Of a stretch of 64,000 nucleotides of DNA, positions 18,381 to 26,982 are shown one piece after another; position 1 is the first letter of the stretch; every line of letters starts with the position of its first letter. Under the pieces are notes generated by a model. That model was given only the letters and a program-made list of their open reading frames with translations, made no database searches and was not told the origin of the DNA. The position numbers and the translations under genes are program-made. The DNA is from DATEDA01 sp963827595 (lineage in GTDB: Bacteria; Pseudomonadota; Gammaproteobacteria; Burkholderiales; SG8-39). Location of the stretch: the NCBI GenBank assembly GCA_963827595.1, contig CAWHBT010000013.1, positions 62,001 to 126,000 of the forward strand, read 5' to 3'.

Positions 18381-21230
18381 ATGCCTCCCGTATCCGGCGT
18401 GTCCGGAATCGTCCAGTTCGGGCGCTTCAGGGTCCTGCCCCATCGCCGCCAGCTGCTTGCCGACGGCCAGCCGATCGAGCTGGGCGGACGCGCGTTCGAT
18501 GTGCTCATGGCGCTCATCGAGGCGCGCGGGGCGGTCCTGACCAAGGACGAGCTGATGGGCCGCGTCTGGCCGGGCCGGATCGTCGAAGAGAACAGCCTGC
18601 ATGCCCAGATCTCGACCCTGCGCAAGGCCTTCGCAGGGCAGCGTGATCTCATTCGCACGGTCGCCGGCCGCGGCTACCAGTTCACGGGCGAGATCCACGC
18701 CGCCGCGCCCGCGGCGACCGTTGCGGCCCCCCAGCGGGTGCCGACGAATGTTCCCGAGCCGGTTTCCGAGCTGATCGGCCGGGCGGCCGAGCTCCGCGAG
18801 GTGACGGAACTGGTCGGCGCGCATCGCCTGGTCACGCTGGTCGGCGCCGGGGGAATCGGCAAGACGCGGCTCGGCCTGGAGGCGGGTCGGCAGCTGCTGC
18901 CGGAGTTTTCCGATGGGGTGTGGGTGGCGGAGCTCGGGCCGCTCGTCGACCCGGGACTCGTTCCCATCACCGTTGCCGCCGCGCTCGGGGTCACGCTCGC
19001 TGCGGGGGCGCCGTCCCCCGAACGCGTCGCGGCCGCGCTCGGCACGAAGCAGATCCTGCTGGTCCTCGACAATTGCGAGCACGTGATCGAGGCGGCGGCC
19101 GACATGGCCGCGGCGCTGCTGCGCGCCGCGCCCACCGTCGTGATCGCGACCAGTCGCGAGCCGCTGCGCGTGGACGGGGAAGCGGTGTACCGGGTGCAAC
19201 CGCTCGAGGTACCGGGGGAGGGCACGGAGGACCCGGACGAGCTGCTGCGAGCCGGTGCGGTACAGCTGTTCGTTGCGCGCGTCCGCGCTGCGGATCCGCA
19301 TTTCACGCCCGACCGCCGCATCGCAGCGCTCACGGCGGCGATCTGCCGCGGTCTCGACGGCATCCCGCTCGCGATCGAGCTGGCTGCCGCCCGCACCACC
19401 GCGCTGGGTTTGGAAGGCCTCGCCGCCAGGCTGGATGACCGTCTCAGGCTCCTCACGGGCGGCCGCCGCACGGCGTTGCCGCGGCACCAGACGCTGCGGG
19501 CGACGCTCGAGTGGAGCCACGAGCTGCTCCCCGCAGCCGAGCGCGTGGTCCTGCGACGCCTGGCGGTGTTCGCCGGCGGTTTCACGCTGGAAGCGGCGAG
19601 CACAGTCGCGGCAGGCAGCGATCTCCCGGCGGCCGCCGTCGTCGACGCGCTCGCCAACCTGGTCGAGAAATCGCTCGTCTCGGTCGATGCAGCCGGCCCT
19701 ACGGCGCTGTACCGGCTGCTCGAGACGACGCGAGCCTACGCCCTCGAGAGGCTGACCGAGAGCGCCGAGTCCGAACTGCTGGCACGCCGCCACGCGGAAT
19801 ACTGCCGCGACCTCTTTGCGCTGGCTGGGTCCGAATGGGAGACGCGTCCCACGGCCGAGTGGCTCGCCGCCTATGGCCGCGAGCTCGACAACGTGCGCGC
19901 GGCGCTCGACTGGGCCTTTTCGCCGGGCGGCGACACCGCGGTCGGCGTGGCGCTCACTGCTTCCGCGGTGCCCCTGTGGTTCCAGCTGTCGCTGGTCGAC
20001 GAATGCCGCGGGCGAGTCGAGCGCGCGCTCGCCGCCAGCGAGCCCGCGTCGGGCCCGGGCGCACGCCGCGAGATGCAGCTCCACGCGGCGCTAGGCTGGT
20101 CGCTGATGTATACGCGGAGTCCGGCACGGGAAACCGGCAGCGCCTGGCGGACTACGCTCGAGCTCGCTGAGCGCCTCGGCGACACCGACTATCAGCTGCG
20201 GGCGCTCTGGGGCTTGTGGGCGAGTAACGTCAACAACGGGAAGTTCGGAACGGCGCTGGAGCTCGCGAGAAGGTTCTGCAATCTCGCGGCCGAGGCCGCC
20301 GATGTGGCCGAAGTGCTCGTCGGCGTTCGACTGGTCGGCGTCTGCCTGCACGTCACGGGCGCCCAGTCCGTTGCCCGCGAACACATCGAGCGCATGCTCG
20401 CCCGCTATGTGACTCCCGCTCAACGGTCGCACCTCGTCCGCTTTCAGTTCGACCAGCGCGTGACGGCGCGCAGCACGCTCGTGCGGGTGCTGTGGCTGCA
20501 GGGATTTGCGGATCAGGCCATGCGCACCGTCGAAGGCAACATCGGCGAGGCGCTATCGATGAATCACACGCTTTCGCTGTGCAACGCGCTGGCGCAGGCG
20601 GCCTGCCCGGTTGCGCTTCTCGCGGGGGATCTGGCGGCAGCGGAACGCTTCAGCGAGATGCTGCTTCACCGTACGGCGAGACATGGACTCGACGTCTGGA
20701 ATGCCTGCGGCCGCTGCTTCAAGGGCATGCTCCTCATCCAGCGCGGCGATCTCGACCGCGGACTCGCGCTGCTCCGGGCCGGCGTCGAGGAGCAGCGCGA
20801 AGTCAAGTTCGTCCAATACCTCACCACTTTTCTCGGCCCGCTGGCAGCAGCCTTCGCCGGCACCGGCCAGGTCGGCCAGGGCCTGGCGGCGATCGACGAG
20901 GCGCTCGAGCGCTCCGAGCGCAGCGAGGAACGCTGGAACGTCGCGGAGCTGCTGCGCATCAAGGGCGAGCTCCTCCTGCTGGAGGGCGCGCCGAATGCCG
21001 CCGCGGCGGCGGAGGACCACTTCCTGCGATCCCTCGACTGGGCGCGCCGACAGGGCGCGCTGTCGTGGGAGCTGCGCGGCGCCACGAGCCTGGCGCGGCT
21101 GTGGCACGCACACGGCCGGACGATCGAGGCGCGCGAGCTCCTGGCGCCGGTGTACGGCCGGTTCACCGAGGGCTTCGGGACGGCCGATCTGCAGACCGCG
21201 AAGGCGCTGCTCGATTCCTCCCGAGGCTGA
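18381..21230 (+). CDS. Winged-helix / NB-ARC ATPase / helical-repeat regulator, second tandem copy
   Basis: About 949 residues, colinear with and strongly similar to the preceding gene throughout: VQFGRFRVLPHRRQLL winged helix, Walker A GAGGIGKTRLG near 155, Walker B ILLVLDNCEH and the same helical C-terminal half. I chose the ATG at 18381 because the winged helix starts about 10 residues later, exactly as in the first copy. Extending upstream only re-reads the neighbour in another frame. The gap to the first gene is 37 bases with no TGAAAC repeats, so it is probably cotranscribed. Similarity extends to the very end (VYGRFTEGFGTADLQ in both), which indicates duplication of the whole gene. Divergence is clearest in the repeat domain, suggesting different ligands. 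Confidence 0.85.
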   Translation: MPPVSGVSGIVQFGRFRVLPHRRQLLADGQPIELGGRAFDVLMALIEARGAVLTKDELMGRVWPGRIVEENSLHAQISTLRKAFAGQRDLIRTVAGRGYQFTGEIHAAAPAATVAAPQRVPTNVPEPVSELIGRAAELREVTELVGAHRLVTLVGAGGIGKTRLGLEAGRQLLPEFSDGVWVAELGPLVDPGLVPITVAAALGVTLAAGAPSPERVAAALGTKQILLVLDNCEHVIEAAADMAAALLRAAPTVVIATSREPLRVDGEAVYRVQPLEVPGEGTEDPDELLRAGAVQLFVARVRAADPHFTPDRRIAALTAAICRGLDGIPLAIELAAARTTALGLEGLAARLDDRLRLLTGGRRTALPRHQTLRATLEWSHELLPAAERVVLRRLAVFAGGFTLEAASTVAAGSDLPAAAVVDALANLVEKSLVSVDAAGPTALYRLLETTRAYALERLTESAESELLARRHAEYCRDLFALAGSEWETRPTAEWLAAYGRELDNVRAALDWAFSPGGDTAVGVALTASAVPLWFQLSLVDECRGRVERALAASEPASGPGARREMQLHAALGWSLMYTRSPARETGSAWRTTLELAERLGDTDYQLRALWGLWASNVNNGKFGTALELARRFCNLAAEAADVAEVLVGVRLVGVCLHVTGAQSVAREHIERMLARYVTPAQRSHLVRFQFDQRVTARSTLVRVLWLQGFADQAMRTVEGNIGEALSMNHTLSLCNALAQAACPVALLAGDLAAAERFSEMLLHRTARHGLDVWNACGRCFKGMLLIQRGDLDRGLALLRAGVEEQREVKFVQYLTTFLGPLAAAFAGTGQVGQGLAAIDEALERSERSEERWNVAELLRIKGELLLLEGAPNAAAAAEDHFLRSLDWARRQGALSWELRGATSLARLWHAHGRTIEARELLAPVYGRFTEGFGTADLQTAKALLDSSRG

Positions 21231-21260
21231 TCCTGGCGACGAGATCGAGTTCAACCTCAG

Positions 21261-22384
21261 TCAAGGCCGAGCGAGAAGAAACGCTCCCGCCATCGCTCCA
21301 GCTGCGCAAACGCTGATCAGCCCGTAGCGCGCATCGCGGCGCGCCATCTCGTAGGCCAGGGTCGTAAGGATCCGCCCGCCGGTCGCCGACCACGGGTGAC
21401 CGACCGCCACCGAGCTCCCGTTTACATTGACGCGATTCCAGTCCACCGGACCGGTCGCGGGACCCTTCCAGCCGCGCTCCCACGCCGCGGCGTTTGCCAG
21501 GACCTGCGCGGCAAAAGCCTCGTGGATCTCGAGCAGATCGATGTCCGCGAGCCGGAGGCCGGCCCGCTCGAGCAATCGTGGCACCGTGATGGCGGGAGCC
21601 ATGAGGAGCCCTTCGCTCGGGTGGAGCGCCGCGTAGTCCATGGCCTCGATGAATGCCAGGGGCTGACGACGCTCCTGCAGCGCCCGCTTCTCGCTCATCA
21701 GCAGCACGGCGGAGGCGCCGTCGGTCACGGGCGAGGAGTTGCCGGCGGTAATCGTCCCGCCGGTCCCGAACGCCGGCTTCAGCGTTGCGAGCCGCTCGGC
21801 GGATGTGTCGGGCCGCGGACCCGTGTCTCGCGCAACGCCCTCCAGCGGCACGATCTCCGCGGCGAGCTTCGCGCTCGCGGCAACCGCGTGCCGATGGCTG
21901 GCAAGCGCGATCTCGTCCTGCCGCTCCCGCGGGATGTCCCATTCCTTGCGGGTGATCTCCATGTGCTCGCCCATCGAAAGGCCCGTCGTCGGCTCGCGGA
22001 AGGTAGCCGGGTCTGCGCCGCTCAGCCACTCGACCCCGCCGGCGATTCCGGCGCTGATCCGCCCTTGGCGCAATGGCGTCCGCGATAATCGGTCGCCGTG
22101 CGCAGGCCGGTGATGCAGTAGGACGACACCGTCTGCGCCTCGATCGCGGCCGGTAAGCCTGCCTCGAGGACGATCTCGCGGGCGAGATTGGGCTTGCCCC
22201 GCTCGGGCACGACCGCGCCGAACGCGATCGCATCGATCCCGCCGGGATCGATGTCATGGCGATCCAGGAGGCCGCGCACGGCATGCTTCGCGAGCGCGAG
22301 GGGCCCCAACGACGAAAACGCCTGGCCCGCCTTCACGAACGGCGTCCGGACACCGGCAACGATTGCAACTCTATGGTTTGTCAT
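21261..22384 (-). CDS. Thiolase (acetyl-CoA acyltransferase, FadI-like), frameshifted
   Basis: About 374 residues with the thiolase signature: acyl-accepting Cys in SSYCITG, HEAFAAQ, the GHP motif in VAVGHPWSATGG and a second catalytic Cys in SVCAAGAMAG near the C-terminus, in the FadI-like CAAG form. It catalyses thiolytic cleavage of 3-ketoacyl-CoA or the reverse condensation. The frame breaks around 22065-22085, where two shifts close together turn the expected ATxIADAIRQGRI segment into another frame. Both flanks are family-like, so a sequence error is likely. It diverges from the TetR gene at 22500 across about 115 bases and is convergent with the tandem regulators, with only 30 bases between stops. 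Confidence 0.75.
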
Positions 22385-22453
22385 GACTCTCTCGTGTCGT
22401 TAGGCCGGTGAACCTCTCGGCCCTCGGGTGCAACGTATGGGCGAAACGTGCGC

Positions 22454-22493
22454 TTGACAATGCCGAGCGGGCGGTAATATGATGAACGTCATA
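22454..22493 (+). promoter_or_regulatory. tetR promoter with overlapping operator
   Basis: TTGACA (22454-22459), an 18-base spacer and TATGAT (22478-22483) form a strong sigma70-type promoter. The 16-bp near-palindrome TATGATGAACGTCATA (22478-22493, arms TATGA/TCATA) starts at the -10 box and covers the expected start of transcription, an ideal place for autorepression. The same site recurs at 23096. Because the ATG at 22479 lies inside the -10 box, translation must start later, at 22500. Confidence 0.7.
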
Positions 22494-22499
22494 CAAGCC

Positions 22500-23078
22500 A
22501 TGGTCAAGCCCCTTTCCCGGAAGGAAGAGACTCACGAGCGCATCGTGCGAGCTGCCGCGCGCGCGATTCGCAGGCGTGGCTACGAAGGCGTGGGCGTTGC
22601 CGAGGTGATGAAGGACGCCGGGCTGACCCATGGCGGGTTCTACGCGCACTTCGACTCGCGCGATGCGCTGCTTGCCGAGGCCGCGGACTGCGCCGGGGCG
22701 GACTCCATCGAGAATCTGTCCAAGGCCATCCGCGCGGCCAAGCAGGGCGAGGAGCTGGCGGCGCTGGTCGATGCCTACCTCTCCGACCGGCACGTCGAGG
22801 CACCCGAGCGGGGCTGTGCCATTGCGGCTGCGGGATCGGAGGTGCCGCGGCAGCCGGCGGAGGTGCGGCGGGCGACGACGCATCGGATCAAGGAGCTGAT
22901 CGGGCTGGTGGAGCGGCAGATGTCCGGCTGGGGCAAGGCGGGCACGCACGAGAAGGCGATGGCGATCCTTGCCTGCCTGGTGGGCGCGCTGGTGCTTGCG
23001 CGTGCGGTGGACGAGCCGCAGCTGTCGAAGGCGGTTCGCAAGGCGGCGCGGGAGCTGGTCCGCGACTGCGCTGCATAG
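22500..23078 (+). CDS. TetR/AcrR family transcriptional repressor
   Basis: 192 residues. The N-terminal HTH is typical of TetR (ERIVRAAARAIRRRGYEG, then VAEVMKDAGLTHGGFYAHF). The C-terminal all-helical domain is the ligand and dimer region, with CAIAAAGSEVPRQ as in regulators of the LmrA/YxaF-like group. I start at ATG 22500 rather than 22479 because the latter is within the promoter -10 box. It is followed 47 bases later by an SDR gene and then an MFS transporter on the same strand. The shared operator in front of both transcription units makes this its probable regulon. The ligand may be a substrate or product of the SDR/MFS pair or of the divergent thiolase. Confidence 0.85.
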   Translation: MVKPLSRKEETHERIVRAAARAIRRRGYEGVGVAEVMKDAGLTHGGFYAHFDSRDALLAEAADCAGADSIENLSKAIRAAKQGEELAALVDAYLSDRHVEAPERGCAIAAAGSEVPRQPAEVRRATTHRIKELIGLVERQMSGWGKAGTHEKAMAILACLVGALVLARAVDEPQLSKAVRKAARELVRDCAA

Positions 23079-23095
23079 CTTTTTTTGGCCTGATA

Positions 23096-23113
23096 TATGA
23101 CGTTCATCATATT
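23096..23113 (+). promoter_or_regulatory. Second TetR-type operator, upstream of the SDR gene
   Basis: TATGACGTTCATCATATT is the exact reverse complement of AATATGATGAACGTCATA found at 22476-22493. It sits between the tetR stop (23078) and the SDR ribosome site (GAGGAG, about 23114-23119). An 18-base exact match in 33 kb of otherwise unrelated GC-rich DNA, flanking the tetR gene on both sides, strongly suggests a real operator that also controls the SDR-MFS genes. AT-rich sequence GATATATGA provides a -10-like element within it. Confidence 0.7.
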
Positions 23114-23125
23114 GAGGAGCAACCG

Positions 23126-23827
23126 ATGAAGATCCAGGGTTCGGTCGCGCTCGTCACGGGCGCCAATCGCGGGCTGGGGCTCGCGTTCGCGGAGGCGCTG
23201 CTCGCGGAGGGCGCGACGAAGGTGTACGCGGCGGCGCGCGATCCGTCGAAGGTCGCGCTCCGCGGCGTGACGCCGCTCAAGCTCGACATTACCCATCCGG
23301 AGGAAGTGGCCGCGGCGGCGAGGGCAGCGGGCGACGTCACGCTGCTCATCAACAACGCCGCCGTGCTGCAGGCGCAGCCGTTCCTCGCCGAGGCGGCCGA
23401 GGATGCGGCCCGCGCGGCGCTGGAGACGAACTTCTTCGGCACGCTCGCGATGGCGCGCGCGTTCGCGCCGGTGCTGAAGGCGAACGGCGGCGGCGCGATG
23501 GTCAACATGCTCTCGGTGCTGTCCTGGCTGAACCTGCCGACGGTCGGCGCCTACGCCGCCTCGAAGGCGGCCGCCTGGGCGCTCACCAATGGCCTGCGGA
23601 ACGAGCTGCGCGCGCAGGGCACGCTCGTCGTGGGGGTGCACGCGGCCTTCATCGACACCGACATGGCCGAGGGCGTGCAGGCACCGAAGACGCGCCCCGA
23701 GGTGGTCGCGCTGCAGGCGCTCGCGGCGGTGGAGCAGCGCCTCGAGGAAGTGCTGGCCGACGAGGTGACGCGCAACGTGAAGCGCGGCCTGGGCGCCGAG
23801 CAGGCGAGCTACTTGAAGGCCGCATAG
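23126..23827 (+). CDS. SDR family NAD(P)-dependent oxidoreductase
   Basis: 233 residues, classical short-chain dehydrogenase: cofactor motif TGANRGLG near residue 11, NNAAVL, catalytic Ser in SVLSWLN and YAASK with catalytic Tyr and Lys. It probably reduces or oxidises a carbonyl/alcohol; the substrate is not predictable. A good ribosome site (GAGGAGCAACC) precedes the ATG. It lies directly behind a TetR-type operator and 28 bases before an MFS transporter, forming a two-gene unit under the TetR repressor. The frame is intact. Confidence 0.85.
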   Translation: MKIQGSVALVTGANRGLGLAFAEALLAEGATKVYAAARDPSKVALRGVTPLKLDITHPEEVAAAARAAGDVTLLINNAAVLQAQPFLAEAAEDAARAALETNFFGTLAMARAFAPVLKANGGGAMVNMLSVLSWLNLPTVGAYAASKAAAWALTNGLRNELRAQGTLVVGVHAAFIDTDMAEGVQAPKTRPEVVALQALAAVEQRLEEVLADEVTRNVKRGLGAEQASYLKAA

Positions 23828-23855
23828 CGGCGGTCCGGAGCAAGGTCGCTTCGCC

Positions 23856-25067
23856 ATGACGCGCGGGCAGCTCGGGATCATCGCCGCGGCGGGGCTCGTG
23901 TTCGCGCTCGTCTTCGGCGTGCGCCAGTCGCAGGCGCTCTTCATCGGCCCGCTCAACACGGCGAGCGGCCTGGGCTTCGCGGCGATCAGCCTCGCCTTCG
24001 CCTGCGCACAGCTCATGTGGGGGATCACGCAGCCCTTCGCCGGCGTGGTGGCCGACAAGTACGGCACCGGGCGCGTCATCGCCGCCGGGGCGGTCCTCGT
24101 CACCCTCGGCACGATCCTCACGCCCTACGCGACGAGCACGTGGCTGCTGGTCTTCCTCATCGGCGTCGTGGCGGCGGGCGGCGCCGGAATGGCAGGGCTC
24201 GGCGTGCTGATGTCGGCGGTCGGCCGCGCCACGCCGCCGGAGAAGCGCGGCATGGCGAGCGGCATCGTCAACGCCGGCGGCTCCTTCGGTCAGTTCGCCG
24301 TGGCGCCGCTCGCGGTGCTGCTTACCGGCGCGATCGGCTGGGTCGGCGCGCTCACGGCGCTCGGGGTCATGGCGCTTGCGGTCGTGCCGCTCGCGTGGGT
24401 GCTGCGCGGGAAGTCCCAGCCGGCCCACGCGAAGGCGTCGGGCGGTGAGCGTGGTGCAAGCACCCTGAGGCACGCGCTGCGCGACGCCTGGGCGGATCCG
24501 AGCTTTCTCCTCCTCACTGCGGGGTTTCTCGTCTGCGGCTTTCACGTCGCCTTCATCGGCACCCACCTGCCGGGCGTGGTGGCGCTGTGCGGACTGCCGC
24601 CGGAAGTGGGCGCCTGGTCGCTGTCGCTCATCGGGCTTTTCAACATCGCGGGCAGCTTCGCCGCCGGCTGGGCGATCGGCCACTGGCGAATGAAGACGGT
24701 GCTCTCGATCCTCTACGCGTCGCGCGCGGTGGCCGTGCTCGCCTTCCTCGCCGCGCCGAAGACCGCGACTACCTTCATGCTCTTCTCGGTGGCGATCGGC
24801 TTCACATACCTCGCCACCGTGCCCCCGACCATGGGCCTGGTCGCAAAGCTCCACGGGATGCGCTTCGTCGCGACGCTCTTCGGAATCGTCATGCTGTCGC
24901 ACCAGGTCGGCGGCTTCCTCGGCGCGTGGCTGGGCGGCTACCTCTTCGAGCGCACCGGGAGCTACGACTGGCTGTGGTACATCGACATCATGCTCGCGGT
25001 CGGCGCCGCGCTCATCCACATGCCGATCCAGGAAGCGCGCAGCCTCAGGCCGGCGGTTGCGGTGTAG
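23856..25067 (+). CDS. MFS transporter
   Basis: 403 residues with about 12 hydrophobic helices in two halves. FGVRQSQALFIGPL in helix 1 and the loop GVVADKYGTGRV between helices 2 and 3 are typical of monocarboxylate-porter-like MFS proteins (OFA or MCT type). It is an inner-membrane secondary transporter, probably of a small organic acid or of the compound processed by the adjacent SDR. No regulatory sequence separates it from the SDR gene, so the two should be one transcript under TetR control. The frame is intact. Confidence 0.85.
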   Translation: MTRGQLGIIAAAGLVFALVFGVRQSQALFIGPLNTASGLGFAAISLAFACAQLMWGITQPFAGVVADKYGTGRVIAAGAVLVTLGTILTPYATSTWLLVFLIGVVAAGGAGMAGLGVLMSAVGRATPPEKRGMASGIVNAGGSFGQFAVAPLAVLLTGAIGWVGALTALGVMALAVVPLAWVLRGKSQPAHAKASGGERGASTLRHALRDAWADPSFLLLTAGFLVCGFHVAFIGTHLPGVVALCGLPPEVGAWSLSLIGLFNIAGSFAAGWAIGHWRMKTVLSILYASRAVAVLAFLAAPKTATTFMLFSVAIGFTYLATVPPTMGLVAKLHGMRFVATLFGIVMLSHQVGGFLGAWLGGYLFERTGSYDWLWYIDIMLAVGAALIHMPIQEARSLRPAVAV

Positions 25068-25284
25068 CGGTGGTTCCTTCCCGCAGGCGCACGTAATGAA
25101 ATGGAACTCCCGTATGAGCGTCGAAGAGACCGTGGCCCGCTGGGGCGCGGGTCCCCCCGCGAGCTGATGGGCGAGTAGCCGCGCGGCCCCAACTCATCGT
25201 CTTGCGGTAAGCGTACCGGCGCCCCGTGAGCTTGCTCACGACCCTTTTCCGACCCCCTCGAAATCGCCAGCGCGGAGTGACTCG

Positions 25285-25437
25285 ATAAGGCCGCCGCTGA
25301 ACTCGGCATCACCGAGGAACGTCATGCGAAAGATGAAAGCTGATTCTCTCGCAGACCTGGTGAGGATGGCCGCGACGCTCAGCCTGCAGCTGACCCGAAA
25401 CGGCAACACTTTCGCCAGGCCAAGAATCGGTCGATAA
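25285..25437 (+). pseudogene. Remnant of a FixJ/NarL-type response regulator C-terminus
   Basis: From about 25285 one frame reads KAAAELGIT and, from 25324, another reads MRKMKADSLADLVRMAATL up to the stop at 25435-25437. These are the recognition helix and final helix of LuxR-type HTH domains of FixJ-family regulators, whose tails typically end in MxADSLAxLVRMA. The segment between them (TVKVHRxxV) is missing and no receiver domain is present upstream. I therefore read it as a decayed end of a response-regulator gene in the 670-base gap between the MFS gene and the cysteine hydrolase. The family match is clear; the history is inference. Confidence 0.5.
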
Positions 25438-25606
25438 CCTCTCGGTCTGGAACAGGGGTGGCCGCGCCGCGATTCTCTGGACGGCGGTCGGCGGCTTCGC
25501 TTGAACGGTGTCGGTTATCGACTCAAGTCGCGCGCGGCGCTGATTGCACCGCCCCTTGATTGCGCTTTCCTCTCTGAGGTCGATCGAACCCTGCTGGTCG
25601 CGCAAC

Positions 25607-25644
25607 CGATACCAAGGTATCGACCAATACCATCGTCCGATGGT
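25607..25644. promoter_or_regulatory. Twin palindromes upstream of the cysteine hydrolase
   Basis: CGATACC-AA-GGTATCG (25607-25622) and ACCATCG-TC-CGATGGT (25629-25644) are both perfect 16-bp inverted repeats with 7-bp arms and 2-bp centres. The centres are exactly 22 bp apart, two turns of B-DNA. They lie about 92 bases before the hydrolase start, on the same face of the helix. This spacing is what two cooperating dimers of a regulator need. No regulator gene is adjacent. Confidence 0.55.
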
Positions 25645-25735
25645 TTCGCGTTCACGTTAGTGGCGCAATTGGCGCGTGACGGGGCTGTCGCAGCCCGCGT
25701 CTCCTGGAAACCACATGACCACCGAAGGAAGACCC

Positions 25736-26511
25736 ATGTCGATTTCCTTGAAGAGAGCCCTGAGTGCCTTTGCCGCCGTCATGGCGATCGGCGCCGTTCT
25801 ATCGCCCCATTCGAGCGCGCTCGCTCAAGGGGGTCGCCCAAGCAACGCGCCCTCGAGCGTGCTGCCCACCGGCGGCGGGCAAGCCCTGCTCGATACGTCT
25901 GACACGGTGATCCTGTTGCTCGATCATCAAGCCGGTCTGTTCCAGACGGTGAAGGACATCGACGTCGCCGAGCTGCGGAGGAACGTCAAATGCTCGCGAA
26001 GCTGGCGACACTGCTGAAGATCCCCGTCATCACCAGCGCATCCGAGCCCGGCGGGCCGAACGGACCGCTCATGCCGGAGATCCATGAATTCGCGCCGCAC
26101 GCGGTCTACGTGCCGCGCAAGGGTGAAGTAAATGCCTGGGACAACGAGGACTTCGTCAAGACCGTGCGCGCCACCGGCCGAAAGACGCTGATCATGGCGG
26201 GGGTCTGGACCAGCGTCTGCGTGATGTTCCCGGCGCTGGACGCCAAGGCGGCGGGGTTCAAGGTCTATGCCGTGATGGACGCTTCCGGCGATCCGAGCGA
26301 AATGGCGTCGCGGACAACGGTCGCTCGCTTCGCCCAGGCCGGCGTCATCCCGACCTCTACAAATGCCGTCCTGTCCGAGACGCACCGCACGTGGAACCGT
26401 CCTGAAGCGGCCGAGCTTGCCAAGTTGTATGGCCTCGTGGCGCCGAACTACGCCGCCGTGGTGGAGAGCTACCAGAAGGCCCAGGAGGTCGCGAAGCAGC
26501 AAAAGAAATGA
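25736..26511 (+). CDS. Exported isochorismatase-family cysteine hydrolase, YcaC-like, one frameshift
   Basis: About 258 residues. An N-terminal signal peptide (SLKRALSAFAAVMAIGAVL, cleavage near SALAQGG) is followed by a cysteine-hydrolase domain. It has the catalytic Asp in LLLDHQAG, Lys in VPRKGE and Cys in GVWTSVCVMF. The overall sequence resembles the YcaC group, whose substrates are unknown. An export signal is unusual for this family. The start at 25736 is set by AAGGAAG five bases upstream; the ATG at 25715 lacks one. One A is probably missing near 26000 (AAATGCTC), where the frame changes from RRNVK to MLAKLATLLK. It stands behind the twin palindromes. Confidence 0.75.
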
Positions 26512-26741
26512 GGACGGCCAGTGATCAGGACACATTTCGGCTTGTGCACCCGGCCGGGGCCCGCACGGCACCCGTAACCCGCGGCGCCCTGGGCGGTGAC
26601 CCGAAGGGTCTCTTGCGCCGACTCGCTGCACTCGCCATCGTCGCGATCGCCGCGACCGAGATCCTCGGCTGCGCGGCAGCCCCGGAAGTCTTGCGCGAGA
26701 ACCGCAGGGCGGTCGAGCGGCCGGGCGCGTTCGTCAACTGA
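26508..26741 (+). CDS. Putative small lipoprotein, 77 aa
   Basis: Overlaps the hydrolase stop by 4 bases (ATGA), which suggests translational coupling. A hydrophobic stretch (LLRRLAALAIVAIAATEIL) ends in the lipobox-like ILGC near residue 54, followed by a short charged tail. If translation starts further down, for instance at a GTG near 26597, the protein would be a typical 40-50 residue lipoprotein. It could instead be a chance frame. No family recognised. Confidence 0.35.
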   Translation: MRTASDQDTFRLVHPAGARTAPVTRGALGGDPKGLLRRLAALAIVAIAATEILGCAAAPEVLRENRRAVERPGAFVN

Positions 26742-26982
26742 GCCCCGCGGCGCGTACTGCGCCGGAAGCTCAGCGGGGGCGCGTCACCGCGTAGTCCCCG
26801 GGCAGCAGGACGCCGGCCCGGCAAGCCGGGAGTGCGATCGCTGCGCGCGCGCTGCCATCCGCACGAATACCTCTCGCTTCAGCCGTAATACGCACGGCCG
26901 CTCATGACATAGGAAGAGCGCCCCCGCGCCTCATGATGGTTCCACTCCATTGTGGAGCCAACTCTTTCGAAAGGAACTGCAT

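Noticed and set aside
25501..25902. 133-codon + strand frame overlapping the hydrolase start
   Set aside because: It crosses the twin palindromes and the hydrolase signal peptide in another frame and has no motif.
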